The translations under genes were made by a program, and so were the position numbers. From Candidatus Halomonas stercoripullorum (GTDB lineage: Bacteria; Pseudomonadota; Gammaproteobacteria; Pseudomonadales; Halomonadaceae), in contig DXFC01000305.1 in assembly GCA_019114645.1 (NCBI GenBank), positions 1 through 9,167 on the forward strand: DNA of 9,167 bases. Direction: 5' to 3'. Below, in pieces: positions 1 to 6,749 of the stretch. The notes under the pieces are model-generated. The model was not told where the DNA came from. It was given only the letters and a program-made list of their open reading frames with translations, and ran no database searches. Numbering within the stretch: position 1 is the stretch's first letter; the number at the start of each line of letters is the position of its first letter.

Positions 1-1067
1 GCAAACTGCTCCTCTTCCTTGAGCAGAATGCGTTCTATCTGCCCACGCGCTTCGCGCAGTTCGGGATAGGCACTTCCCATCTCTGCATCCAGTGATGCCA
101 CCAGCTGGTGGAAGAAGGGTTCTTTGGCACCCAGTTTATGACCATGGCGTATCGCCCGGCGTACAATCCGGCGCAGTACATAGCCGCGCCCCTCGTTGGA
201 GGGCAGTACACCGTCGGCAATCAGGAAAGCGCAGGAGCGGATGTGGTCGGCGATTACCCGCAGCGACGGGTTCGTGATATCGGCGTATCCGGTTGCGGTA
301 GCCGCCGCCTTGAGCAGGCTCTGGAACAGGTCGATCTCGTAGTTCGAATGCACGCCTTGCATCACTGCAGCAATGCGCTCCAGGCCCATGCCGGTGTCAA
401 TGGAGGGCTTGGGCAGCGGATTCAGTTTGCCGCTCGCATCGCGGTCAAACTGCATGAACACCAGGTTCCATATCTCGATGTAGCGATCACCATCTTCCTC
501 GGGACTACCCGGAGGCCCACCCCACACCCCGGGGCCGTGGTCATAGAAAATCTCGGAACTGGGTCCACACGGGCCGGTGTCGCCCATCTGCCAGAAGTTG
601 TCCTCGTCGAGCTTGGAGAAGCGCGCAGGGTCTACTCCAATCTCTTCCTTCCAGATCCGCTCCGCTTCGTCATCGCTTACATGCACCGTGACCCACAACT
701 TTTCGGCCGGCAAGCCCAGCTCCACGGTGAGGAACTCCCAGGCAAAGCGAATCGCATCACGCTTGAAGTAATCACCGAAGCTGAAATTGCCCAGCATCTC
801 GAAAAAAGTGTGGTGCCTGGCGGTATAGCCAACGTTATCGAGATCGTTATGCTTGCCGCCGGCCCGCACACAGCGCTGCGATGATGTGGCCCGCACATAA
901 GGGCGCGGATCGCGGCCAAGGAAGACATCCTTGAACGGCACCATGCCGGCATTGGTGAAGAGTAGCGTTGGATCGTTGCCCGGTACCAGGGAACCTGACG
1001 GCACAATGGTGTGGCCGTGTTCTTCAAAGTAACTCAGGAAGGCCTGTCTGATGTCTGCGCTTTTCAT
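1..1067 (-). CDS. alaS: Alanine--tRNA ligase, N-terminal part (3' end beyond the window)
   Basis: Cytoplasmic class II aminoacyl-tRNA synthetase that charges tRNA-Ala with alanine using ATP. The first 355 codons are visible. The protein opens MKSADIRQAFLSYFEEHGH, which aligns with the usual AlaRS start, followed by the LVPGNDPTLLFTNAGM block. The class II motif 2 region lies at about residues 65-102 (RCVRAGGKHNDLDNVG, then RHHTFFEMLGNFSFGDYFK). Motif 3 is at about 226-232 (GMGLERI). The tRNA-recognition segment RVIADHIRSCAFLIADG continues into PSNEGRGYVLRRIVRRAIRHG at about 270-309. The rest of the tRNA-recognition domain, the editing domain and the C-Ala domain lie outside the window. The start is set by homology because the ribosome site is weak (GGA about 10 bases upstream). 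An in-frame ATG at 1127 would add 20 basic residues not typical of the family. It follows recX on the same strand, as in E. coli, but has its own candidate promoter. Confidence 0.97.
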   Translation of the reverse strand, partial: MKSADIRQAFLSYFEEHGHTIVPSGSLVPGNDPTLLFTNAGMVPFKDVFLGRDPRPYVRATSSQRCVRAGGKHNDLDNVGYTARHHTFFEMLGNFSFGDYFKRDAIRFAWEFLTVELGLPAEKLWVTVHVSDDEAERIWKEEIGVDPARFSKLDEDNFWQMGDTGPCGPSSEIFYDHGPGVWGGPPGSPEEDGDRYIEIWNLVFMQFDRDASGKLNPLPKPSIDTGMGLERIAAVMQGVHSNYEIDLFQSLLKAAATATGYADITNPSLRVIADHIRSCAFLIADGVLPSNEGRGYVLRRIVRRAIRHGHKLGAKEPFFHQLVASLDAEMGSAYPELREARGQIERILLKEEEQF

Positions 1068-1159
1068 GGGGTATCCGTGGCGATGAGCGTGATCACCCGA
1101 CAACAGGCGCCCATAGCGCCGCTTCATCTGGCTGAATTTACACGCCGTGCAAGGTCAGG

Positions 1160-1177
1160 AACGTCACCTGGGACGTT
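1160..1177. promoter_or_regulatory. Perfect inverted repeat in the alaS leader, possible operator
   Basis: AACGTC-ACCTGG-GACGTT has two perfect 6-base arms around a 6-base centre. It lies about +8 to +25 relative to the predicted alaS start. E. coli AlaRS is known to repress its own gene by binding a palindrome around the transcription start, so an autoregulatory operator is possible. The sequence itself was not matched to the E. coli site. Confidence 0.3.
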
Positions 1178-1190
1178 GTCAAAGGGAGGC

Positions 1191-1219
1191 ATTATAACGC
1201 AGCTGTCAAGCGACTAAAG
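1191..1219 (-). promoter_or_regulatory. Candidate sigma70 promoter of alaS
   Basis: Read on the minus strand, a perfect -10 hexamer TATAAT lies at 1196-1191. The -35 region at 17-base spacing (CTTTAG) is poor. A TTGACA at 1209-1204 is too close to serve this -10. The predicted start near 1184 gives a leader of about 117 bases before alaS. The element lies between the recX stop and alaS, so alaS need not depend on the recA promoter. Confidence 0.5.
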
Positions 1220-1224
1220 GGGAG

Positions 1225-1243
1225 AAGCCAAATCCTCTGGCTT
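1225..1243 (-). terminator. Weak hairpin at the recX stop codon
   Basis: AAGCCA-(7-base loop)-TGGCTT forms a 6-base-pair stem overlapping the recX TAA. On the minus strand it is followed by CTCCCCTTT, a poor U-tract. It could attenuate recA-recX transcription before alaS but is not a convincing intrinsic terminator. Confidence 0.25.
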
Positions 1244-1724
1244 AATTGGCGTCATTCAGCTGTTCCAGGGCATGGCGCACCTGATCAAAACTGAAGCCGC
1301 GTGAGGCGAGAAAGCGTTCGCGCCGGGCGCGTTCGCGGGGAGAACTCCCTGTGTCATTGAAGCGCCGCGCCAGTGTGGTGGCGGCTAGCGCGTACCAGTC
1401 AACTTCCCCGCTCTGTTCGGCAGCGGATAGCGTCGCAGCAATCAAGTCCCGCTCGATGCCGCGCCGCTCCAGCTCGCCACGGATCTTGAGTGGCCCCTGG
1501 CCACGCATTACCCGCGACCGCAAAAAACTCTCGGTGAAACGCTGATCGGATTGTAGTCCCGACTCGGCCAGCTCATCCAGGCAGGCAGTCACAACGTCAG
1601 GGGCATGAGCGCGCAACGTCAAGCGCTGCATCAGCTCAGCACGAGAGTACTCGCGCCGAGCCAGCAACCTGATAGCGTCATCCCGGGGCGTGGCCCCTTG
1701 TTCATTCGGGCAACGAACCGACAT
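1242..1724 (-). CDS. recX: Regulatory protein RecX
   Basis: RecX binds RecA filaments and limits RecA recombinase and coprotease activity in the cytoplasm. The 160-residue product has the small, helical, Arg-rich character of the family. It opens the conserved region with AIRLLARREYSRAELMQRL and continues with the LDELAESGLQSDQRFTESFLRSRV block and the GPLKIRGELERRGI repeat. The C-terminal RRERFLASRGFSFDQVRHAL is also family-like. Length is close to the usual 150-170. Its ATG lies only 3 bases after the recA TAA. The nearest purine-rich stretch is too distant (about 16 bases) to be a good ribosome site, so translation is probably coupled to recA. I see no terminator between the two genes, so SOS induction of recA should also raise recX. 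Confidence 0.95.
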   Translation of the reverse strand: MSVRCPNEQGATPRDDAIRLLARREYSRAELMQRLTLRAHAPDVVTACLDELAESGLQSDQRFTESFLRSRVMRGQGPLKIRGELERRGIERDLIAATLSAAEQSGEVDWYALAATTLARRFNDTGSSPRERARRERFLASRGFSFDQVRHALEQLNDAN

Positions 1725-1727
1725 GAC

Positions 1728-2792
1728 TTAGAGAAGATCGCCTTCGCGCCCCGCGTCAGCGCTAGCCGCTTCTGCGACTTCGTCTTCCTTGGCGCCCGGC
1801 GTGCTCAACAGCTGGGCACGTATCTGACTCTCGATTTCCTCCATGATGGCAGGATTGTCTTCGAGGAACTGGGCGGCGTTGGCCTTGCCCTGGCCGATCT
1901 TGTTGCTCTGGTAGCTGTACCAGGCACCCGCCTTGTCAACCAGACCGCACTGTACCCCCAGGTCAACGACCTCACCGGCATGGTAAATGCCCTTGCCGTA
2001 AAGAATCTGGAATTCGGCCTGACGGAACGGCGGTGCCACCTTGTTCTTGACGACCTTGACGCGAGTCTCGTTACCCACCACTTCATCACCCTGCTTGACC
2101 GAGCCGGTACGGCGAATATCGAGGCGCACGCTGGAGTAGAACTTGAGCGCGTTACCCCCGGTAGTGGTCTCGGGGCTACCGAACATCACGCCGATTTTCA
2201 TGCGGATCTGGTTGATGAAGACCACCAGGCAATTGGCGTTCTTGATGTTACCGGTAATCTTGCGCAGTGCCTGGGACATCAAGCGTGCTTGCAGGCCAAC
2301 GTGGGAATCGCCCATCTCGCCTTCGATCTCGGCGCGTGGTGTCAGTGCGGCCACCGAGTCAATGATAATCACGTCGACGCCGCCGGAACGCACCAGCATG
2401 TCGCAAATTTCCAGTGCCTGTTCACCCGTATCCGGCTGAGACACCAGCAAGTCGTCGAGATTGACTCCCAGCTTCTCGGCATAACTCGGATCCAGTGCAT
2501 GCTCGGCATCGATAAAGGCGCAAGTCTTGCCTTGGCGCTGGGCCTGGGCAATCACCGATAGGGTCAGCGTGGTCTTGCCCGACGACTCGGGCCCAAAAAT
2601 TTCCACCACCCGGCCAAAGGGCAAGCCGCCGATGCCAAGCGCGATATCCAGCCCCAGCGAACCAGTGGAAACCGAGGGCATTGCCACTCGCGGCGCATCT
2701 CCCAGCCGCATGACGGTCCCCTTGCCGAACTGACGCTCGATTTGGGAAAGGGCGGCATTCAATGCCTTGGAACGGTTTTCATCCTGTGCCAT
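1728..2792 (-). CDS. recA: Recombinase RecA
   Basis: ATP-dependent strand-exchange protein for homologous recombination, and coprotease that triggers LexA self-cleavage in the SOS response. The 354-residue product starts MAQDENRSKALNAALSQIER. The Walker A motif GPESSGKT is at residues 67-74, the catalytic Glu at 97 (FIDAEHA), and Walker B VDVIIIDS ends at Asp145. The DNA-binding loop L1 is around 155-168. L2 follows FINQIRMKIGV at about 193-203. The short acidic C-terminal tail is typical. An upstream in-frame ATG at 2852 would add 20 non-homologous residues; the start at 2792 is preferred because of homology and a strong GAGGAG ribosome site 6 bases upstream. The gene lies downstream of pncC with its own LexA-controlled promoter and upstream of recX. 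All key motifs are intact. Confidence 0.98.
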   Translation of the reverse strand: MAQDENRSKALNAALSQIERQFGKGTVMRLGDAPRVAMPSVSTGSLGLDIALGIGGLPFGRVVEIFGPESSGKTTLTLSVIAQAQRQGKTCAFIDAEHALDPSYAEKLGVNLDDLLVSQPDTGEQALEICDMLVRSGGVDVIIIDSVAALTPRAEIEGEMGDSHVGLQARLMSQALRKITGNIKNANCLVVFINQIRMKIGVMFGSPETTTGGNALKFYSSVRLDIRRTGSVKQGDEVVGNETRVKVVKNKVAPPFRQAEFQILYGKGIYHAGEVVDLGVQCGLVDKAGAWYSYQSNKIGQGKANAAQFLEDNPAIMEEIESQIRAQLLSTPGAKEDEVAEAASADAGREGDLL

Positions 2793-2798
2793 GAGGCT

Positions 2799-2804
2799 CT
2801 CCTC
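2799..2804 (-). promoter_or_regulatory. Ribosome binding site of recA
   Basis: GAGGAG on the minus strand, 6 bases before the ATG at 2792. It decides the start against the upstream in-frame ATG at 2852, which lies about at the predicted transcription start. Confidence 0.85.
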
Positions 2805-2857
2805 GCAGACGCTTATCGGAACAAGGTAGTGTCGCGCTGGGAGCAAACCCACCCAGA

Positions 2858-2877
2858 CACTGTATGATTGGACAGTA
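2858..2877. promoter_or_regulatory. LexA box (SOS operator) of recA
   Basis: The core CTGT-ATGATTGG-ACAG (2860-2875) is an exact CTGT-N8-ACAG with a near-perfect frame (CACTGT...ACAGTA) against the enterobacterial LexA consensus. It sits about 65-85 bases upstream of the recA ATG, fills the promoter spacer and overlaps the -10. LexA binding would exclude RNA polymerase. Confidence 0.9.
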
Positions 2878-2886
2878 GTATGACGA
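2859..2886 (-). promoter_or_regulatory. Predicted sigma70 promoter of recA
   Basis: On the minus strand a -35 TCGTCA (2886-2881, 4 of 6 consensus) and a -10 TACAGT (2864-2859, 4 of 6) are separated by 16 bases. The LexA box lies between them, as in E. coli recA. Predicted start is near 2852, giving a leader of about 60 bases. Confidence 0.6.
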
Positions 2887-2927
2887 AAAAAATCACTCCC
2901 GACTAGCCATTCATGTTTTTTGCAAAG

Positions 2928-3440
2928 CTACACGGTTTCCAGGTAGCGAATTAGCCCTACTATCGACTCGCGCACCGCCCGCTCACGCACTCCGCGCCGG
3001 TCACCGGGGAAGCGGAAGCACTCCGCCTGCTGTTGGCGTTCATTGCCCCAGGCTAGCCACACCGTACCCACCGGTTTGTCGGGGGTGCCACCGTCGGGCC
3101 CTGCCACACCACTCACTGCCACACCCAACTGGGCACCACTCTCTCGACACGCACCCGCCACCATGGCTTCGACCACTTCACGACTCACCGCGCCATGCTC
3201 GGCAAGCAGGCTTTCTGATACACCGAGCAAGCGCGTCTTGGCAGCATTGGAGTAGGTCACATAACCGGTCTCAAAATAGTCTGAACTACCTGCCACCGCT
3301 GTAATCACCCGCGCCACACCACCTCCGGTACACGACTCGGCAGTGGTAACACTCACGCCTTTCTCACGACAGCGTTTACCCAAACGCTCGGAGAGAGTGG
3401 CAAGGTCAAGATTGGCCAGACTGGCTGCTCGATGCACCAT
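2928..3440 (-). CDS. pncC: Nicotinamide-nucleotide amidohydrolase (CinA C-terminal domain type)
   Basis: The family deamidates NMN to nicotinate mononucleotide, recycling the NMN released by bacterial DNA ligase. The 170-residue product is a stand-alone CinA C-terminal domain, close in length to E. coli PncC (YgaD, about 165 residues). It carries the signature TTAESCTGGGVARVIT with the likely nucleophile Ser36. TYSNAAKTRLLGV follows with Tyr63 and Lys68 at the spacing expected for the other catalytic residues. The glycine-rich SGVAGPDGGTPDKPVGTVW block is at about 110-128. No N-terminal MoCF-like domain is present. The start at 3440 is chosen for its strong ribosome site; an in-frame ATG at 3500 would add 20 unlikely residues. 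It precedes recA in the same direction, as in E. coli and Pseudomonas, and is divergent from mutS. Pseudomonas annotations often call it cinA. Confidence 0.93.
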   Translation of the reverse strand: MVHRAASLANLDLATLSERLGKRCREKGVSVTTAESCTGGGVARVITAVAGSSDYFETGYVTYSNAAKTRLLGVSESLLAEHGAVSREVVEAMVAGACRESGAQLGVAVSGVAGPDGGTPDKPVGTVWLAWGNERQQQAECFRFPGDRRGVRERAVRESIVGLIRYLETV

Positions 3441-3446
3441 GATACG

Positions 3447-3452
3447 CTCCTT
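3447..3452 (-). promoter_or_regulatory. Ribosome binding site of pncC
   Basis: AAGGAG on the minus strand, 6 bases before the ATG at 3440. It supports this start over the in-frame ATG at 3500. Confidence 0.8.
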
Positions 3453-3497
3453 GAGGAAAAGGCCGGACACCTCCCAGCCTGATGGCACTGATAGCGA

Positions 3498-3532
3498 CAA
3501 GCGTTGCGCTTGCTGCCAACCAAATCATGATT
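3498..3532. other. Two palindromes in the pncC-mutS divergent intergenic region
   Basis: CAAGCG-TTG-CGCTTG (3498-3512) is a perfect 6-base inverted repeat, and AATCATGATT (3523-3532) is a perfect 10-base palindrome. They lie 10 bases apart in the 213-base region between the divergent starts. They could be regulator sites. I find no convincing -35/-10 pair for either gene here. Confidence 0.3.
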
Positions 3533-3653
3533 GCTTGCCAACATAGCCCAGGACAAGCAGGCCGCACATACGCCTCTGCAGTATGCCGGCAATGGGTGAG
3601 CCATGTTACCCTTGAAGCCTTCAGCACCCCAGCAAAAACCAAGCCGAGTACGC

Positions 3654-6251
3654 ATGAACGACGCGGTCAAACCGGCCACGCCGGCACATACGCCGATGAT
3701 GGCACAGTATCTAAAGATCAAGCGCGAGCATCCTGACGTCCTGCTCTTTTATCGCATGGGCGATTTCTATGAGCTGTTCTACGATGATGCCCGCCGGGCT
3801 GCCGCCCTGCTCGATATCACTCTGACCCAGCGCGGCCAGTCAGCCGGTACACCGATCCCCATGGCCGGCGTGCCCTACCACAGCGCAGAGGGCCACTTGG
3901 CCCGCCTGGTCAAGGCCGGCGAGTCGGTGGCGATCTGCGAGCAGGTCGGTGATCCCGCCACCAGCAAGGGGCCGGTAGAGCGCAAAGTCGTGCGTGTCAT
4001 TACTCCCGGCACCCTCTATGACGAAGCCCTGCTTGACGCCCATCGCGATAATTTATTGGTCGCTCTCCACCCCGCCGCCAACTGCTGGGGTATCGCCTGG
4101 CTGGAGCTTTCCAGCGGGCGCTTCAGTGTGCTTGAAGTCGAAAGCGAGGGCGATATGCTGGCCGAACTCCAGCGCCTGGCTCCCGCCGAACTTCTCGTGG
4201 CCGAAAGTCTGTCATTGCCACCAGCACTGGAAGGCCGACCGGGGCTGCGGCGGCAGAGTGACTGGCTATTCGATCTCGAAGCCGCTACCCGCTTGCTGTG
4301 TGATCAGTTTCAGGTGCAAGACCTGCGCGGCTTCGGCTGTGCCCACCTGCAAGCCGCGCTTACCGCCGCCGGTGTCCTGATCCAATATGCCCGCGACACC
4401 CAGCGCTCGCGCTTGCCCCATGTCACTGCACTGAGCGTGGAGAGCCGCGACGATGCCGTCGTGATCGACGCCGCCAGCCGCCGCAATCTGGAAATCGATG
4501 TCAATCTGGGCGGCACTAGCGACAATACGCTGGCCAGCGTGCTGGATACCACCACCACCGCCATGGGCTCACGTTTGCTCAAGCGCTGGCTCAACCGTCC
4601 CCTGCGCGATCGCCAGCAGGTGGAGGGACGCCAGGCCGCGGTGGCGCTGCTGATGGCACAGGAAGGCTTTGTCGTCCTGCGCGAGTTGCTCAAGACCATT
4701 GGCGACGTTGAACGCATTCTCGCCCGGGTGGCACTTTACAGTGCGCGGCCCCGGGATCTTGCCCGCTTGCGCGACGCCCTGCTGGCCCTGCCTGACCTGG
4801 AGCGTGAGCTTGCTGTCTACAACGAAGGCACCACCCTCGACGAACTGGCCCACCACATTCGCCCCTATCCCGAACTTGCCGACATGCTGTCACGCGGACT
4901 GGTCGATAATCCTCCCGTGGTAATCCGCGAAGGTGGGGTGATCCGCGACGGCTTCGATACCGAGCTCGACGATTATCGTGGCCTGGCCGAACATGCCGGC
5001 GACTACCTGGTACAGCTTGAGCTCCGCGAACGCGAGCGCACCGGCCTGGCAGGGCTCAAGGTCGGCTATAACCGGGTTCACGGCTACTATATTGAAATTC
5101 CCCGTGCCCAGGCCCGCGAAGCCCCCGCCGACTACATTCGACGCCAGACCCTGAAAAACGCCGAGCGCTTCATTATCCCCGAACTCAAGGAGTTTGAAGA
5201 CAAGGCGCTATCGGCCAAGTCTCGCGCCCTGGCACGTGAAAAACTGCTTTATGACAGCTTGCTCGACTCACTCAACGGCGAACTGGCTGCCTTGCAGGGT
5301 ACCGGACGTGCGCTGGCCTCTCTCGATGTGCTTGCGGCCTTCGCGGAGCGTGCCCAGGCACTCGGCTTTTCGCGTCCCCAGCTGTCCGCATCACCGGGCA
5401 TCGATATTCGCGGAGGTCGCCATCCGGTAGTGGAGCATGTCAGCAGCACGCCTTTCGTGCCCAACGACCTGGTGCTGAATGACACGCGCCGCATGCTGGT
5501 CATCACCGGGCCCAACATGGGCGGCAAGTCGACCTTCATGCGTCAGGCGGCCCTGATCGTGCTGCTGGCCCATACCGGCAGTTTTGTCCCCGCCGAGCAG
5601 GCCACTATAGGCCCGGTTGACCGCATCTTTACCCGGATTGGTTCTTCCGATGACCTGGCCGGTGGTCGCTCCACTTTCATGGTGGAGATGACCGAAACCG
5701 CCACCATCCTGCACAACGCCACCGAGCACAGCCTGGTACTCATGGACGAGATCGGTCGTGGTACCAGCACCTTTGATGGCCTGTCGCTGGCCTGGGCCAG
5801 TGCCGAGCACCTGACGCGCACGCGGGCTTTTACACTGTTTGCCACCCACTATTTCGAAATGACCGCGCTGCCCGAGCAAGCCGAAGGCGTGGCCAACGTA
5901 CACTTGACGGCTGCCGAGCACCGCGACGGCATCGTCTTCATGCACCGCGTCGAAGAGGGGCCTGCCAGCCAGAGCTATGGGCTGCAAGTTGCCCAACTGG
6001 CGGGAGTTCCGCCCACTGTCATTGCTCGGGCACGCGACAAGTTGACGCAACTGGAGCAGCTCGAAATCGATCAAAATAGCCGCAGAGATTTCTCCTCCCG
6101 GTCCGTGGGTGAACCTGACAAGCCACTGCAGAGCGACCTTTTTGCCTCTGCTCCGCATCCCTTGCTGGATGCCCTGGCCACTCTGGACCCGGATGATCTC
6201 ACACCACGTCAGGCGCTTGCGTTAATTTATGACTGGCAAAACCAGCTTTAG
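3654..6251 (+). CDS. mutS: DNA mismatch repair protein MutS
   Basis: Recognises base mismatches and small loops and, as an ATP-driven clamp, recruits MutL. The 865-residue product is close to E. coli MutS (853). The mismatch-reading domain has FYRMGDFYELF with the Phe-X-Glu wedge at Phe38 and Glu40. The Walker A GPNMGGKS is at residues 619-626. Walker B has Asp698-Glu699 in LVLMDEIGRGTSTFDG, and the conserved His is at 732 in FATHYFEMTAL. Near the C-terminus QSDLF (826-830) fits a beta-clamp-binding motif. The last 30 residues (LDPDDLTPRQALALIYDW) match the tetramerisation domain. The start at 3654 (MNDAVKPATPAHTPMM) fits homologues best, but its ribosome site is weak; an in-frame ATG at 3603 would add 17 residues. 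mutS is divergent from pncC and is followed by fdxA after 138 bases. Confidence 0.97.
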   Translation: MNDAVKPATPAHTPMMAQYLKIKREHPDVLLFYRMGDFYELFYDDARRAAALLDITLTQRGQSAGTPIPMAGVPYHSAEGHLARLVKAGESVAICEQVGDPATSKGPVERKVVRVITPGTLYDEALLDAHRDNLLVALHPAANCWGIAWLELSSGRFSVLEVESEGDMLAELQRLAPAELLVAESLSLPPALEGRPGLRRQSDWLFDLEAATRLLCDQFQVQDLRGFGCAHLQAALTAAGVLIQYARDTQRSRLPHVTALSVESRDDAVVIDAASRRNLEIDVNLGGTSDNTLASVLDTTTTAMGSRLLKRWLNRPLRDRQQVEGRQAAVALLMAQEGFVVLRELLKTIGDVERILARVALYSARPRDLARLRDALLALPDLERELAVYNEGTTLDELAHHIRPYPELADMLSRGLVDNPPVVIREGGVIRDGFDTELDDYRGLAEHAGDYLVQLELRERERTGLAGLKVGYNRVHGYYIEIPRAQAREAPADYIRRQTLKNAERFIIPELKEFEDKALSAKSRALAREKLLYDSLLDSLNGELAALQGTGRALASLDVLAAFAERAQALGFSRPQLSASPGIDIRGGRHPVVEHVSSTPFVPNDLVLNDTRRMLVITGPNMGGKSTFMRQAALIVLLAHTGSFVPAEQATIGPVDRIFTRIGSSDDLAGGRSTFMVEMTETATILHNATEHSLVLMDEIGRGTSTFDGLSLAWASAEHLTRTRAFTLFATHYFEMTALPEQAEGVANVHLTAAEHRDGIVFMHRVEEGPASQSYGLQVAQLAGVPPTVIARARDKLTQLEQLEIDQNSRRDFSSRSVGEPDKPLQSDLFASAPHPLLDALATLDPDDLTPRQALALIYDWQNQL

Positions 6252-6261
6252 CGAATGGTGC

Positions 6262-6290
6262 TTGCCCCGGTTTTTGCCTGCGTCTAGAAT
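6262..6290 (+). promoter_or_regulatory. Candidate sigma70 promoter of fdxA
   Basis: TTGCCC (4 of 6) and TAGAAT (5 of 6) are separated by exactly 17 bases just after the mutS stop. Predicted start is near 6297, giving a leader of about 93 bases. A less likely second -10 is TATAAC at 6328-6333. Confidence 0.5.
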
Positions 6291-6300
6291 GGGCGCCCAG

Positions 6301-6347
6301 CACATTTTGTATATGAAAATATTTTTTTATAACCTTTCAATCTATGC
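6301..6347. other. AT-rich segment in the fdxA leader region
   Basis: This 47-base stretch, including a run of seven T (6322-6328) and TATAAC, is strikingly AT-rich between GC-rich genes. It could be a second promoter, an upstream element or a bending-protein site. No specific consensus was established. Confidence 0.3.
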
Positions 6348-6389
6348 TAGCGCCGGAATCTGCAGATCCGGTCAACCAGGGAGACAGGC

Positions 6390-6713
6390 ATGACCTTTGT
6401 CGTCACCGAAAACTGCATCAAGTGCAAGTACACCGACTGCGTCGAGGTCTGCCCGGTGGACTGCTTTTATGAAGGTCCCAACTTTCTCGTCATCCACCCG
6501 GACGAGTGTATCGACTGCGCCCTGTGTGAGCCGGAGTGCCCCGCCGAGGCAATTTTCTCAGAGGATGAGTTGCCCCCTGGACAGGAAGCGTTCATCGAGA
6601 TCAATGCGGAACTCGCGGAAGTCTGGCCCAACATCACAGAAAAGCAGGACCCACCGGCCGACGCCGAAGAGTGGGATGGCAAGCCTGGCAAGCGCGAATT
6701 TCTGGAACGCTGA
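6390..6713 (+). CDS. fdxA: Ferredoxin FdxA, 7Fe type ([3Fe-4S][4Fe-4S])
   Basis: Small cytoplasmic electron carrier of 107 residues, very similar along its length to Azotobacter ferredoxin I as I recall it. Nine cysteines are visible at 9, 12, 17, 21, 25, 40, 43, 46 and 50. By analogy, Cys9, Cys17 and Cys50 bind the [3Fe-4S] cluster and Cys21, Cys40, Cys43 and Cys46 bind the [4Fe-4S] cluster. Cys12 and Cys25 would be free. The CIDCALCEPECP motif and the C-terminal LNAELAEVWPNIT-like helix (here INAELAEVWPNIT) are conserved. The ribosome site AGGGAG lies 6 bases before the ATG. It follows mutS, as in Pseudomonas, and converges on the small RNA gene and eno. The redox partner cannot be told from this window. 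Confidence 0.95.
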   Translation: MTFVVTENCIKCKYTDCVEVCPVDCFYEGPNFLVIHPDECIDCALCEPECPAEAIFSEDELPPGQEAFIEINAELAEVWPNITEKQDPPADAEEWDGKPGKREFLER

Positions 6714-6719
6714 TCGGCG

Positions 6720-6749
6720 AAAAAAGAGGGCGGCCCTTGCAGGCCGCCC
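6720..6749 (-). terminator. Intrinsic terminator of the small RNA
   Basis: On the minus strand an 8-base-pair stem GGGCGGCC/GGCCGCCC with a 6-base loop (6749-6728) is followed by TCTTTTTT. On the plus strand the hairpin is followed by AGCTCCC, so it is not a canonical terminator for fdxA. Its orientation implies a leftward transcript ending just past fdxA. Confidence 0.88.

Noticed and set aside
108..884. Plus-strand open frame (258 codons) at the left end
   Set aside because: Antisense to alaS, whose motifs are continuous on the minus strand from 1067 through the window edge.
1127..1127. Upstream in-frame ATG as the alaS start
   Set aside because: It would add 20 basic residues absent from AlaRS proteins and has no ribosome site; the start at 1067 matches the family.
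1605..2561. Long plus-strand open frame (318 codons) opposite recA and recX
   Set aside because: Antisense shadow of recA in a GC-rich genome; no ribosome site or family resemblance.
2881..2915. T-tract (seven T on the minus strand) as a pncC terminator before recA
   Set aside because: The preceding sequence forms only a 4-base-pair stem with a wobble pair, too weak for an intrinsic terminator; the tract more likely belongs to the recA promoter region.
3353..3721. Minus-strand open frame (122 codons) spanning the pncC-mutS intergenic region
   Set aside because: Overlaps both flanking genes out of frame, Cys-rich random composition, no ribosome site.
5391..6158. Minus-strand open frame (255 codons) opposite mutS
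   Set aside because: Antisense shadow of the MutS ATPase region, which is fully conserved on the plus strand.
6258..6303. Loose inverted repeat GTGCT...AGCAC with inner GCCC...GGGC as a mutS terminator
   Set aside because: Arms are interrupted, the loop is long and only ATTTTG follows. The same bases fit a promoter with 17-base spacing better.
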